From DASQUK01 sp046723645 (GTDB lineage: Bacteria > Actinomycetota > Acidimicrobiia > Acidimicrobiales > VFJN01): DNA of 22,941 bases. Within the stretch, counting starts at the first letter, position 1, and each line of letters begins with the position of its first letter. A program made the position numbers and the translations under genes. Of the stretch, positions 1 to 8,600 are shown piece by piece. Location: the NCBI GenBank assembly GCA_046723645.1, contig JBKOUY010000174.1:1-22941 (forward strand), given 5' to 3'. A model generated the notes under the pieces. The model saw nothing but the letters and a program-made list of their open reading frames with translations, searched no databases and was not told the origin of the DNA.

Positions 1-1
1 C

Positions 2-1420
2 CGCGAGTTCGACGACATCTTCGACCTCGTGGGCATGCGGGTCGTGGTGGAGTCGGTGAAGGACTGCTACGCCGCCCTCGGCTCCATCCACGCCACCTGG
101 AAGCCGGTGCAGGGCCGGTTCAAGGACTACGTGGCCATGCCCAAGTTCAACCTCTACCAGTCCCTGCACACGACCGTCATCGGGCCCCAGGGCAAGCCGC
201 TCGAGGTGCAGATCCGCACCTGGGAGATGCACGCCCGGGCCGAGCAGGGGGTGGCGGCGCACTGGGCCTACAAGGACCGCGACACCAACGACAGCGACCT
301 GCCCTGGCTCAACCGGATCGTCGACTGGCAGTCCGAGACCACGGATCCCGACGAGTTCATGCAGCGCCTGAAGATCGACCTCGAGCAGGACGAGGTCTTC
401 GTCTTCACGCCCAAAGGCAAGGTCGTGACCCTCCCGGTCGGGGCGACGCCGATCGACTTCGCCTACGCCATCCACACCGAGGTCGGCCACGCCTGCGTCG
501 GCGCCCGCGTCAACGGGAGGCTGGTGCCGCTGGACTCCAAGCTGGCGTCCGGCGACACCGTCGAGATCTTCACCTCCAAGGTCGAGGGCGCTGGACCGTC
601 CCGCGACTGGCTGCAGATCGTCGCCACGCCCCGGGCCGCCTCGAAGATCCGCCAGTGGTTCTCCCGAGAGCGGCGCGAGGACGCGATCGAGCAGGGCCGC
701 GACGACCTGATGAAGGCGCTGCGGCGGGAGGGGCTCCCGGTCCAGAAGCTGCAGAGCGGCTCCGTCCTGGGCGACACCGCCAAGGCAATGAACTACGCGG
801 ACCTCGACGGCCTGTACGCCGCCATCGGCGAGAACCACGTGTCGGCCAAGTCGGTCGCGGCACGGATCACCAAGTCGCTGCGCGAGGTCGGGCCCGAGCA
901 GGAGGAGACGCTCCCGACCACGATCCGCCAGCCACGCCGGAGCCGCGCTACCCGGGGACCGGCGGGCGTCCACGTCGAGGGCCTCGACGACGTGTTCGTC
1001 CGGCTCTCCCGCTGCTGCACACCGGTGCCGGGCGACGAGATCATCGGCTTCGTCACGCGGGGCCGGGGCGTGTCCGTTCACCGGGCCGATTGCGCCAACG
1101 CGGTGTCACTAGCGTCGGGACAGGCCGACCGGCTGATCGACGTGGAGTGGGACATCGAGCCCGGGGGCGTGTTCATCGCCTCCGTCGAGGTCAAGGCGCT
1201 CGACCGGGCCAAGCTCCTGCGCGACGTGACCATGGCGTTCGCCGACCACCACGTCAACATCCTGAGCTGCACCACCCAGACGGGCTCGGACCGGGTCTCG
1301 AAGATGCGCTTCGACATGGAGCTCGGCGACCCGTCGCACCTCGACTCGCTGATGTCGACCATCCGGGGAATCGACAGCGTCTACGACGCATATCGGGTCG
1401 TGCCCGGCCGGGGCGGATAG
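2..1420 (+). CDS. relA: RelA/SpoT-family (p)ppGpp synthetase, 5'-truncated by window edge
   Basis: Bifunctional RelA/Rel-type enzyme that makes the alarmone (p)ppGpp from ATP and GTP/GDP on stalled ribosomes. 472 residues are visible, and the reading frame is already open at base 2, so the N-terminal hydrolase domain and the start lie outside. Visible in order: the end of the synthetase domain (FDLVGMRV, then EVQIRT with its catalytic-region Glu, then GVAAHWAYK); a TGS domain (DEVFVFTPKGKVVTLP to about GDTVEIFTS); a helical linker; the Cys-Cys zinc-finger/RIS region (RLSRCCTPVPGDEI); and a C-terminal ACT domain (VEVKALDRAKLLRDVT to VYDAYRVVPGRGG). All key segments look intact. It is followed by a convergent pseudogene, and a degraded copy of its last codons appears about 600 bp downstream. 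The product is clear. Whether the hydrolase half is functional cannot be seen. Confidence 0.95.
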   Translation, partial: REFDDIFDLVGMRVVVESVKDCYAALGSIHATWKPVQGRFKDYVAMPKFNLYQSLHTTVIGPQGKPLEVQIRTWEMHARAEQGVAAHWAYKDRDTNDSDLPWLNRIVDWQSETTDPDEFMQRLKIDLEQDEVFVFTPKGKVVTLPVGATPIDFAYAIHTEVGHACVGARVNGRLVPLDSKLASGDTVEIFTSKVEGAGPSRDWLQIVATPRAASKIRQWFSRERREDAIEQGRDDLMKALRREGLPVQKLQSGSVLGDTAKAMNYADLDGLYAAIGENHVSAKSVAARITKSLREVGPEQEETLPTTIRQPRRSRATRGPAGVHVEGLDDVFVRLSRCCTPVPGDEIIGFVTRGRGVSVHRADCANAVSLASGQADRLIDVEWDIEPGGVFIASVEVKALDRAKLLRDVTMAFADHHVNILSCTTQTGSDRVSKMRFDMELGDPSHLDSLMSTIRGIDSVYDAYRVVPGRGG

Positions 1421-1438
1421 GCCGCCTGGTCCGCAGGG

Positions 1439-1890
1439 TCAACCGCCGCCGTCGAGGGTGTCGACGGCCCCGGTGAGGTCGCCAAGGTTGTAGAAGTCCA
1501 CGGCGATGTAGTTCGGCGTCAGGCCCCGTTCTCGCTGGCAGGCGCGGGCCCCTCGACGATGACGTCGTGGCCGTTGACGCCCGCTGCGGTCGCTCGGTCG
1601 GGAGCAGATCGCGTCCTGGATGATGACGCTGTGACCTCGTCGGGGTTCTCCTTCAGGAACTCCCGGGCGGTCCGCAACACGTCGAGCAGTGGGATGGCGC
1701 CCAGCGCGCACTGGTTGTGGCAGAGGAATGTGCCGTCTCGCCCGCCGCGCAGCGGTCCGAGCGCGGCGGTGAGCGGCTCGGCGACCTGCGGGGCCAGAAA
1801 CGGCTCGTCATCCGTCAGCTGGTCGCCAGACACGAGCGGGGTCCAGTGGTGGGTGTCGATGAGCGGGGCCCTGACGCGGCAGTCATCCGG
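1439..1890 (-). pseudogene. Decayed PI-PLC-like phosphodiesterase fragment
   Basis: Remnant of a secreted PI-PLC X-domain-like phosphodiesterase. On the minus strand the first segment reads DCRVRAPLIDTHHWTPLVSG and continues through GTFLCHNQCALGAIPLLDVL and REFLKENPDEV. These resemble the 'DGVRALLIDTHYW' and 'CHG.CELGA.PL..VL..IR.FL..NP.EV' blocks of that family. The frame then breaks: VIIQDAIC is read in the next frame, and the C-terminal block RGLTPNYIAVDFYNLGDL, ending GAVDTLDGGG, stays in that second frame to the TGA at 1439. The N-terminal catalytic 'HNS' region is missing, as is most of the segment between the middle and the C-terminus, so at least one frameshift and one deletion are needed. 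It is convergent with relA. The two open pieces are too damaged to be a working enzyme. Family assignment is from remembered motifs, with moderate certainty. Confidence 0.72.
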
Positions 1891-1981
1891 ACCAGCGCTC
1901 GTTGACCTCCAGGCGCAGCTGGTCGAGCCGTTCCCGGATCAGCTGGCGGTGTCCTCGCATATCGAGGTATGGCGCTGGTGC

Positions 1982-2015
1982 ACGACGCCTACGGTGTCTT
2001 GCCCGGCCGGGCCGG
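1982..2015 (+). repeat. Degraded duplicate of the relA 3' end
   Basis: Bases 1982-2015 match the last codons of relA (1383-1416) at 28 of 34 positions without gaps, by hand alignment. Read in the relA-equivalent frame this gives HDAYGVLPGRAG against YDAYRVVPGRGG in RelA. Upstream similarity fades and would need indels. It lies between the response-regulator stop (2050) and the phosphodiesterase pseudogene, in relA orientation. It may be the scar of a duplication or insertion at the relA terminus. Chance similarity in GC-rich DNA is possible, since the core gcccggccggg is itself palindromic. Confidence 0.4.
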
Positions 2016-2049
2016 CAGACCACCGAGGGCTCTGTCGCTTCGTGGCCCG

Positions 2050-2700
2050 CTAGGCGTTATCGAGTAGGCCGAGGTCGAGCGCTCGGAGTACGGCGCGGGT
2101 GCGGTCGCGGACGCCGAGCTTGAGCAGCACATTGGAGACGTGGTTCTTGACCGTGCCGGGGGCGAGGTGCAGGGCGGATGCGATCTCGCGGTTCGAGTAG
2201 CCGGCGGCCACCAGTCGCAACGTGTCGAGCTCCCGGTCGGTGAGCCGGTCGGGTCCGCGAATGCCGGTTGTCTCGGTTGTGCGTTCGGACACGGCGCGCA
2301 GCATCCGTTCGGTGAGCGCCGGCTGTAGGAGGGTCCCGCCGGCGGCAACCGTACGGATGGCGCCCACGAGTTGGTCGAGGGTGACGTCCTTGAGGAGATA
2401 ACCCCGCGCGCCGGCGCGCAGTGCGCGGAGAGCGAGCTCGTCGTCGTCGAAGGTGGTGAGCACGAGGACGGGGATGTGGTTGCCGCGCTCTCGGAGCGCC
2501 TCGAGCGTGGCGATGCCGTCGCGGCGGGGCATGCGCAGATCGAGGAGCAAGACGTCGATGTCGTGGGCGTCGAGGGCGGCGAGTGCTTCGTCGCCGTCAC
2601 CCGCTTCGGCGACCACGTTGATCTCGTTGCTGAGGGCGAGCAGGCTGCGGATGCCTTGGCGGACCAGCGTCTGGTCATCGACGATCGCGACCCGGGTCAC
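2050..2700 (-). CDS. NarL/LuxR-family response regulator
   Basis: DNA-binding output protein of a two-component system, 216 aa, the usual length for the NarL/DesR class. Receiver domain about 1-120: acidic pair DD at 8-9, phosphoacceptor Asp54 in LLLDLRMP, Thr-Thr at 82-83 and Lys104 in YLLKD. LuxR-type HTH about 150-212: LTDRELDTLRLVAAGYSN, then REIASALHLAPGTVKNHVSN. The GTG start overlaps the stop of the upstream kinase gene (GTGA, 2697-2700), so the pair is almost certainly translationally coupled. Its likely targets are the kinase promoter and the divergent ABC transporter promoter, where an inverted repeat sits at 3873-3899. Family identification is firm. The inducing signal is unknown. 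Confidence 0.95.
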   Translation of the reverse strand: MTRVAIVDDQTLVRQGIRSLLALSNEINVVAEAGDGDEALAALDAHDIDVLLLDLRMPRRDGIATLEALRERGNHIPVLVLTTFDDDELALRALRAGARGYLLKDVTLDQLVGAIRTVAAGGTLLQPALTERMLRAVSERTTETTGIRGPDRLTDRELDTLRLVAAGYSNREIASALHLAPGTVKNHVSNVLLKLGVRDRTRAVLRALDLGLLDNA

Positions 2701-3893
2701 GGGACGGGCACCCGGGCGCTCACGGCGAATCCGCGGCCGGGGGCGGTCTGGAGGACGACCTCGCCGCCGAGTTGCTCGACGCGTTCGCGTAGTCCGGTTA
2801 GGCCGTGGCCGGGGACGAGCTGCGCTGCGCCGCGCCCGTCGTCGACCGTGTCAAGGCGCACACCGGTGTCGTCGACGACGACGCTGATCGCGAGGTGGCT
2901 GGCGTGGGCGTGTCGGAGGGTGTTGGTGACCACCTCCTGGACGCAGCGGACGAGGGTGAGGGCCTGGGCCTCGTCGAGCGGCGCACGCTCGTCGACGGAC
3001 ACCGCGACGGTCAGCCCGGGCAGGTCGCGGACGAGCTCCCGAAGGGTCACGTCGAGATCCGTCGTGCTGGCGCGCAGCGAGCCGACGGCGGCGCGTACGT
3101 CGCGCAGCAACGCGCTGGTGATCTTGCGGGCCCGGTTGACGTGCGTGGTGGCTTCGCCGCTGGGGCGGTGCGATGCGACCTCGAGCTCGAGCGAGAGAGC
3201 CGTCAGTTGGTGGCCGATGACGTCATGGAGGTCGCGCGAGATGCGCATCCGTTCTGCGGTGCGCGTCGACGCGCCCCAGAGAGCGGTGGCGCCGCGTAGC
3301 TCGGAATGCGCGGCGGCCAGCTCGGACCTCGCGGTGGCCTCGCGTCGTTCGCTGCCGACGACCAGCACGGCGAATGCCTGGAAGCTGCCGTAGACGACGG
3401 CAGCCGTTCCAACCTGCGTGGCGGACTGCCCGTCGAGGGCGGTGCCCAGGACGACGAGGCCGGACTGAACCGCCACGACGGCGAGCGCGCCACGCTCTTT
3501 CAGCGTGTAGGCGGCGGACGCCGCGGTGACCACGAACAGAACCGCAGTCCAGCCGGCGCTCGGCGATACCAACCACGCGGCGGCCGCAGCGACGACCTCG
3601 ATCGCCAGGAGCCGCCGGCCGGTGGCCCACCGTGGCTGCCGCCGGACGAGGCCGGCGTCGAGGGCGTACGCGGCGACGAACAGGCCGTACGCGACCCACC
3701 ACACCGCCGCTTGCGGCTGGCCGGTCGCAGGCGCGTCGCCCGGGCCCGCGAAGAGGGCGCCGACGCCGACAGCGACGGTGGCGACCAGGCCCGCCGCCGC
3801 GCTCAGCCGCTCCCTGCCACGGGTCTCCACGGCCCCGACGGTAGCGACGACGGCGGCGCCGGACCCGTGCCAGAAGTCATGGATCGAGAACAT
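2697..3893 (-). CDS. Membrane sensor histidine kinase, HisKA_3 (DesK/NarX-like)
   Basis: Sensor kinase partner of the overlapping response regulator, 398 aa. The N-terminal half holds about six hydrophobic segments (near 31-50, 62-83, 93-110, 114-130, 136-154 and 161-180) with no large extracellular domain, so it probably senses something in or at the membrane. A short linker leads to the HisKA_3 dimerisation helix with phosphoacceptor His223 in RISRDLHDVIGHQL. The HATPase region follows: N-box Asn324 in EVVTNTLRHA, DDGRG at 351-355 and GHGLTGLRERV near 362-372. I chose ATG 3893 (MFSIHDFW) because the frame upstream of it overlaps the divergent ABC ATPase and shows no protein character. A weak GGAAG precedes it. 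The inverted repeat 3873-3899 covers the start codon, which suggests autoregulation. Confidence 0.9.
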   Translation of the reverse strand: MFSIHDFWHGSGAAVVATVGAVETRGRERLSAAAGLVATVAVGVGALFAGPGDAPATGQPQAAVWWVAYGLFVAAYALDAGLVRRQPRWATGRRLLAIEVVAAAAAWLVSPSAGWTAVLFVVTAASAAYTLKERGALAVVAVQSGLVVLGTALDGQSATQVGTAAVVYGSFQAFAVLVVGSERREATARSELAAAHSELRGATALWGASTRTAERMRISRDLHDVIGHQLTALSLELEVASHRPSGEATTHVNRARKITSALLRDVRAAVGSLRASTTDLDVTLRELVRDLPGLTVAVSVDERAPLDEAQALTLVRCVQEVVTNTLRHAHASHLAISVVVDDTGVRLDTVDDGRGAAQLVPGHGLTGLRERVEQLGGEVVLQTAPGRGFAVSARVPVP

Positions 3894-3899
3894 GACTTC
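3873..3899. promoter_or_regulatory. Perfect 9-bp inverted repeat, candidate operator
   Basis: Arms gaagtcatg (3873-3881) and catgacttc (3891-3899) are perfect reverse complements separated by 9 bp. The dyad covers the kinase start codon (3891-3893) and lies 59 bp before the start of the divergent ABC ATPase. This is the expected position for a site bound by a dimeric NarL-type regulator controlling both directions. The repeat is seen directly. The regulator assignment is inference. Confidence 0.5.
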
Positions 3900-3928
3900 C
3901 GGCACTCGTCGCACCCGGGCGGCCTTCG

Positions 3929-3934
3929 TACCGT
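3929..3934 (+). promoter_or_regulatory. Possible -10 box of the ABC exporter operon
   Basis: TACCGT fits the actinobacterial TANNNT -10 pattern and lies 23 nt before the ATG at 3958, leaving room for the AAGGAG ribosome site at 3946-3951. No convincing -35 is visible, which would fit activator-dependent expression from the inverted repeat just upstream. Weak evidence. Confidence 0.3.
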
Positions 3935-3957
3935 CGGTCGCAACGAAGGAGCCACTG

Positions 3958-4686
3958 ATGGCCGTGCTCGAGATGCGTTCGGTTCGCAAGGAGTACCGGG
4001 GCGTTGTGGCCCTCGCCGACGTCGACCTGCGCGTCGAGCGCGGCCAGATCGTCGCGCTGCTCGGGCCCAACGGTGCGGGCAAATCGACAGCGTTCGAACT
4101 GCTGCTCGGCTTGGTTCGGGCCACGGACGGCAAGGTCACCGTCCTCGACCAGCCCCCCGGTGGCCGGGTGCGGCGCCGCGTCGGGGCGATGCTGCAGACC
4201 GCGGGACTCCCCCAGCAGGTCACCGTGCGGGAGCTTGTCCGCCTCATCGGGCGTAGCTACCCGGCGTCGCTACCCGTGCACGAGGTCCTCGAACGGACGG
4301 GTCTGACCTCCCGTGCCGGGCGCACGGTCACTGAGCTGTCCGGCGGGGAACGCCAGCGGCTCCAGCTGGCCATGGCCCTGGTCGGTGCCCCCGAAGTGTT
4401 GTTGCTCGACGAGCCCACTGTGGCCATGGACCCGGCGTCCCGCCGGGCATTCTGGGACCGGGCCCGAGCCAGCGTCCGCGAGGGCGCGACGATCCTGTTC
4501 GCCACGCACGATCTGGCCGAAGCCGCCGCCGTCACCGATCGCATCGTCGTCCTCCATCACGGCAACGTCATCGTCGAGGCCACACCCGAGGAGCTCACCA
4601 GCCACGGCAGCCGAGACCTCGAGCAGGTCTTCCTGACCCTCACCGAGGAAGCCAGCGCCGCCGCCATGGATGGAGGCTGGCAATGA
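3958..4686 (+). CDS. ABC-2 type exporter ATP-binding protein
   Basis: Cytoplasmic ATPase of a two-gene ABC exporter, 242 aa. Walker A GPNGAGKST at 36-44, Q-loop Gln80, signature LSGGE at 127-131, Walker B VLLLDE at 147-152 and H-loop His184 are all present, so it should be catalytically competent. Start ATG 3958 was chosen over the longer upstream open frame because AAGGAG sits 6 nt before it (3946-3951) and the first residues (MAVLEMRSVRKEYRG) match the family's usual beginning. It overlaps the downstream permease by ATGA (4683-4686). It is divergent from a two-component pair, an arrangement common for drug, lantibiotic or lipid stress exporters. The substrate cannot be told from sequence. 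Confidence 0.93.
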   Translation: MAVLEMRSVRKEYRGVVALADVDLRVERGQIVALLGPNGAGKSTAFELLLGLVRATDGKVTVLDQPPGGRVRRRVGAMLQTAGLPQQVTVRELVRLIGRSYPASLPVHEVLERTGLTSRAGRTVTELSGGERQRLQLAMALVGAPEVLLLDEPTVAMDPASRRAFWDRARASVREGATILFATHDLAEAAAVTDRIVVLHHGNVIVEATPEELTSHGSRDLEQVFLTLTEEASAAAMDGGWQ

Positions 4687-5552
4687 CAATCCGGGTCACC
4701 GGCTCGGCTCGCGCCACCCCCCTCCTCGTACCACCGACCGGCCAGGTCGGGACGCGCCCCAACCGAGGGCGCCTCGGCCTCCTCGCGCTCGCCGCCTGGA
4801 TCGAGCTGCGCGCCAGCGCCCGCAGCGTCGAGTTCGCCGTCGGGGCGGTTGCGATCCCGGTGTTGCTCTACGTGATGTTCGCTCTTCCGAACCACGCCGA
4901 GCTCGAGGGTGGCACGACCAGACGCACCGCGATGCTCGTCTCGCTCAGCGCCTACGGGGTGATCTCCCTGGCGATCTTCACCTTCGGCGAGAACGTTGCG
5001 AAGGAACGCGGCCGCGGGTGGACCCGGACGCTGCGGGCCACGCCGCTGCCCATCGGCATCCACCTGCTCGCCAAGACCGTCACCGCCGTTGCGCACGCGG
5101 CGCTCATCGTGACCGCCATGAGCTTGCTCGCCGTCACCGCCGGCAGCGTCGAGCTGCCCGCCAGCACCTGGATCGCCTTCGGGGCCACGATGCTCGCTGG
5201 CGTCGTGACCTTCAGCGCCCTCGGCTATGCGATCGCCCTGCTCGCCCGACCACGCGCCGCGACGGTGATCTCGAACCTGATCTTCCTTCCCCTTGCGTTC
5301 GCGTCCGGATTCTTCGTCCCCCTGTCGGAACTTCCCGTCATGATGCGCAACCTCGCACCGTGGCTGCCTACCTTCCACTTCGGGCAACTCGCCTATCGAA
5401 TCGTCATGCCCCCAAGGGACGTCGAAGACCTCACGGGCATCACAACCCAGCCCATCGTCACCCACCTGGCCTGGGTCACCGTCGCCACGACCGCCCTCAC
5501 CGGACTGGCGCTGCTCGCCGCCCGGCGCGAAGCGGTGTCGCAGCGCGGCTGA
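4683..5552 (+). CDS. ABC-2 type transporter permease
   Basis: Membrane subunit paired with the preceding ATPase, 289 aa. About six hydrophobic spans are visible. The first is AVGAVAIPVLLYVMFALP. A pair lies either side of the cytoplasmic loop FGENVAKERGRGWTRTLRAT, which has the charged 'E+..GT' coupling-helix style of ABC-2 permeases. A late pair includes NLIFLPLAFASGFFVPLSEL, and the last is near the C-terminus. The FFVPLSELP segment followed by APWLPTFHFGQLAYRI is typical of ABC-2/NodJ-like permeases. The start overlaps the ATPase stop (ATGA), so the two are co-translated. It is followed after 77 bp by the signalling ATPase gene, with no clear terminator between, so read-through is possible. 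Confidence 0.9.
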   Translation: MTIRVTGSARATPLLVPPTGQVGTRPNRGRLGLLALAAWIELRASARSVEFAVGAVAIPVLLYVMFALPNHAELEGGTTRRTAMLVSLSAYGVISLAIFTFGENVAKERGRGWTRTLRATPLPIGIHLLAKTVTAVAHAALIVTAMSLLAVTAGSVELPASTWIAFGATMLAGVVTFSALGYAIALLARPRAATVISNLIFLPLAFASGFFVPLSELPVMMRNLAPWLPTFHFGQLAYRIVMPPRDVEDLTGITTQPIVTHLAWVTVATTALTGLALLAARREAVSQRG

Positions 5553-5629
5553 CCAGCACGATCCGTGGTGAGCGGACCCGCGCGGCGGCGTTGGTTTCAC
5601 TCCCGGGAATCCTGGGGCATCATCGGTGC

Positions 5630-8600
5630 GTGGTGGCGGCGACGGGCGACGTGGCGGGTGGTCGGCGCGCGCCCCTCATCGGACGGCGCGTGGAGCTCAA
5701 CTGGCTTCGCACACGGTTGGACATGACGATGCGCGGCTTTCCGCACCTGGTGCTCGTCGACGGGGAGACCGGCATCGGCAAGAGCCGCATAGCGCAAGAG
5801 GTCATGGCCGACGCTCGACGGGCCGGCGTGACCGTTCTTCGAGGCCGCTGTTACGAGCGGTTCGACCTCGCCTACCTCCCACTGCGCGAGATGGTGTTCG
5901 ACGCGCTCACCGAAGCGATCGCGCCGCGGCCCGGCATGGATTCGGAACGGGAGCTGCTGCGCCGCATCACTGCGCTTGGCGACACCGACCGGGCGCAACC
6001 GAGCGACGCCGACGAGCGCGAAAGCACCCGCCAGCTGCTCACGCTCACGCGGTTGATGATCGACTACGCCCGGACCAATCCCACACTCGTGTTCATCGAC
6101 GACATCGACTGGGCCGACGACGCCACGATCGGCCTGCTGCGGCACCTCTTGTTCCGGTTCGAAGACGAGCGTGTTCGGCTGCTGCTCCTGGCGACCTCGC
6201 GGCGGGAGGCGGGCGCGCGTGCCGCCGAGGGCATCGCGGCCCTGCGGCGGGAACCTCGCTGCGCAACGATCAGCCTGCACCCGTTGTCGGAGCTCGAAGC
6301 CACGGAACTGGCCCACGAGGTGGGCGCGGGCCTGTCGGTCGCCGAGGCACGTGGTCTCGCAGCGGCCGGTGGTGGCAATCCCCTGCTCATACACGCATTG
6401 GCGACGATCCAGGACGCTGCGTCGTGGTCGTCGTTGACCGATGCCGCCACGCCGGGGCCGCCAATCATGGCAGCGATCGATGCGCGTCTCGCCGCACTCC
6501 AGCCGTCGGCCTGGACGGTCGCACAAGCAGCGGCGTTCCTCGTACCGCACTGCACCCGCCCGCTCCTTGCGGCCGTCACGGGCCTGGAGGAGCCTGTCCT
6601 CGGGCAGGCTCTGCGCGACGCAACCCAGAATGGGGTGCTGGCCGAGGATGGCGAATCGTTCGTGTTCGCACACCCCGTCTATCCCCACGCGATGTACGAG
6701 CAGACGGCCCCGGCCTCGCGCCGCCGGATGCACCGGCGCATCGCCGACGCGCTGCTCACGCCCGGCACCGAGGCCCCGGCGGTGGCATCCGGAACGATTG
6801 CGCACCACCTCATGCGCAGCGGACCCGAAGGCGATCCCGAACGCGTCGCAGAGTTCGCGCAGCGGGCCGGGGACGAGGCAGTTGGGCTCGCGGCCTGGAG
6901 CGAAGCGGCCCGGTGCTATGAGGCGGCCCTCGACACGATGGACGAGGCGACCGATCCCGTCGCCGCAGCCGCGCTCCACCGCCGGGCGGCCCTGTGCCAC
7001 CGATACGACCTCGAGCTCGGGGAGGCGATTCGACACTTCAACCGCGCCATCGAGCTGTGCGCCCCGTCCGGTGACCGGGCGACGGTCGCCGAGCTCTACA
7101 TCTGGCGAACGCGATGCGGCGTTGGCAGCCAGCAGCTGCTGGATGTCGTCGCTGATCGGACACCGCTCGAACACCTCGTCGAAGAGCTGGAGGCCTCGAA
7201 CCCGGCGCTGGCCGCCGAGGGGCTCGTCGAGCTGTCGCAGTCATACTGGGTCGAAGGACAGCTGGCGCGAGCCGAGGATGCCGCGCGACGCGCGATGGAG
7301 ATTGCCGAACGCATCGAGCACCACGCGGCGTTCGCCCGAGCGACGATGAGCCTGTGCGTTCCCCAGTGGGCGCGCTACGACCTCCTCGGATCGCTCGACA
7401 CGTTGGAGACCGGCGTCGCCAGGGCACGACTCACGGGGGACAGGACGGAGTTGGCCGGTGGCCCGCTCTTCCGGCTGCCACTCGTCTTGGGCTGGCTCGG
7501 ACGCCTCGACGAGGCGCAGGAACGGGCAGCCGAGTGTTGCCGTGTCGCCGACGACATCCGCTATCCCCTGGAGACGGGCCTGCCGCTCGCCGCGCTCACC
7601 CAGGTGGCCGTCGCGCGTGGCGACTTCGACGCGGCGGAACGGCACGCTCACCAGGCACAGCTCGTCCAGCGGCTCTCCGGATACCACTGGGCGGCCGGCC
7701 TCTTCACCCCGGCGCTCGTGTCTGCGTGCGCCGCTCGCGGCCGCTATGAGGTCGGCCGCGACGCGCTCGATGCCTGGTCCGAGATCGCCGGCCCGATCGA
7801 GGCCGCGACCATCGGGGTCCTCCGTCGCTACCTGGGCGCGCTCGAACGGAACCTGGTCGTCCGCGGTGACCCGCTTCCACGCCTGCCGCGCCGGCCGGCC
7901 CTCGGCGCCGACATGTGGGCGGCCGCCGGTGTGGAGGTTGCGCGGCGAGAGGTCGGTGCGGTCGATGTCAGACGCGCTCACGACCTCCTGGCCGAGGTCG
8001 ACAGGCGCGGGGGTGTCTGGACGGGCGGGTTCCTCGCGCTGGTACCCCGTGTTCTCGGCGTCGCCGCGGACCTGCTCGGCGAGGAGGACCGGGCCATCGA
8101 CACACTCGAACGGGCGCTCGTGGTCGCAGATGCGGCGGGCGCCCGACCGGAACACGCACGCGCTCTGGTGGACATCGCGACGATCAGGTCGCGCCGCGGC
8201 GAGCACGATGCTGCCCACCACCTCGTCGGCCGGGCTCTCGAGACGTTCGATCGGCTGGGCATGTACCCGGACGCTGATCGCGCACGGGAGTACGTGGGTT
8301 CACGCGGGTCGCACACGATCCAGATGGGCGCGGCCGCTCACGCCGAGCCGGAGCCGATGGCCGCGCACTCCGTGATCCTGTTCTGCGACGTCGTCGACTC
8401 GACCCGCCTGACCGAGGAGCTCGGCGTGCTCCGCTACCGCGAACGGGCGCGCCGGCTCGAAGAGCTCGTCCGGTCGACGATCGCCGCGTACGGGGGGACG
8501 ACCGTGAGCGGAATCAACCTCGGTGACGGCTTCATCGGGTTGTTCCCGTCCGCGGACCGTGCCCTCGACGCCGCCCGACGCTGCGCAAACGATGCCGCGC

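Noticed and set aside
1902..1978. Minus-strand peptide MRGHRQLIRERLDQLRLEVN... ending at a TGA just before the phosphodiesterase remnant
   Set aside because: Only about 25 codons, no ribosome site and no family recognised. It may be debris of another lost gene.
3894..4247. N-terminal extension of the histidine kinase over the ABC ATPase
   Set aside because: The extension is antisense to the conserved ATPase core and is Ser/Thr/Arg-rich without domain character.
4670..5629. Open frame upstream of the cyclase-ATPase that would make a 1400-aa protein
   Set aside because: It lies out of frame over the ABC permease, is arginine/histidine-rich, and resembles shadow translation of GC-rich coding DNA. 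The ATPase domain begins after 5630.
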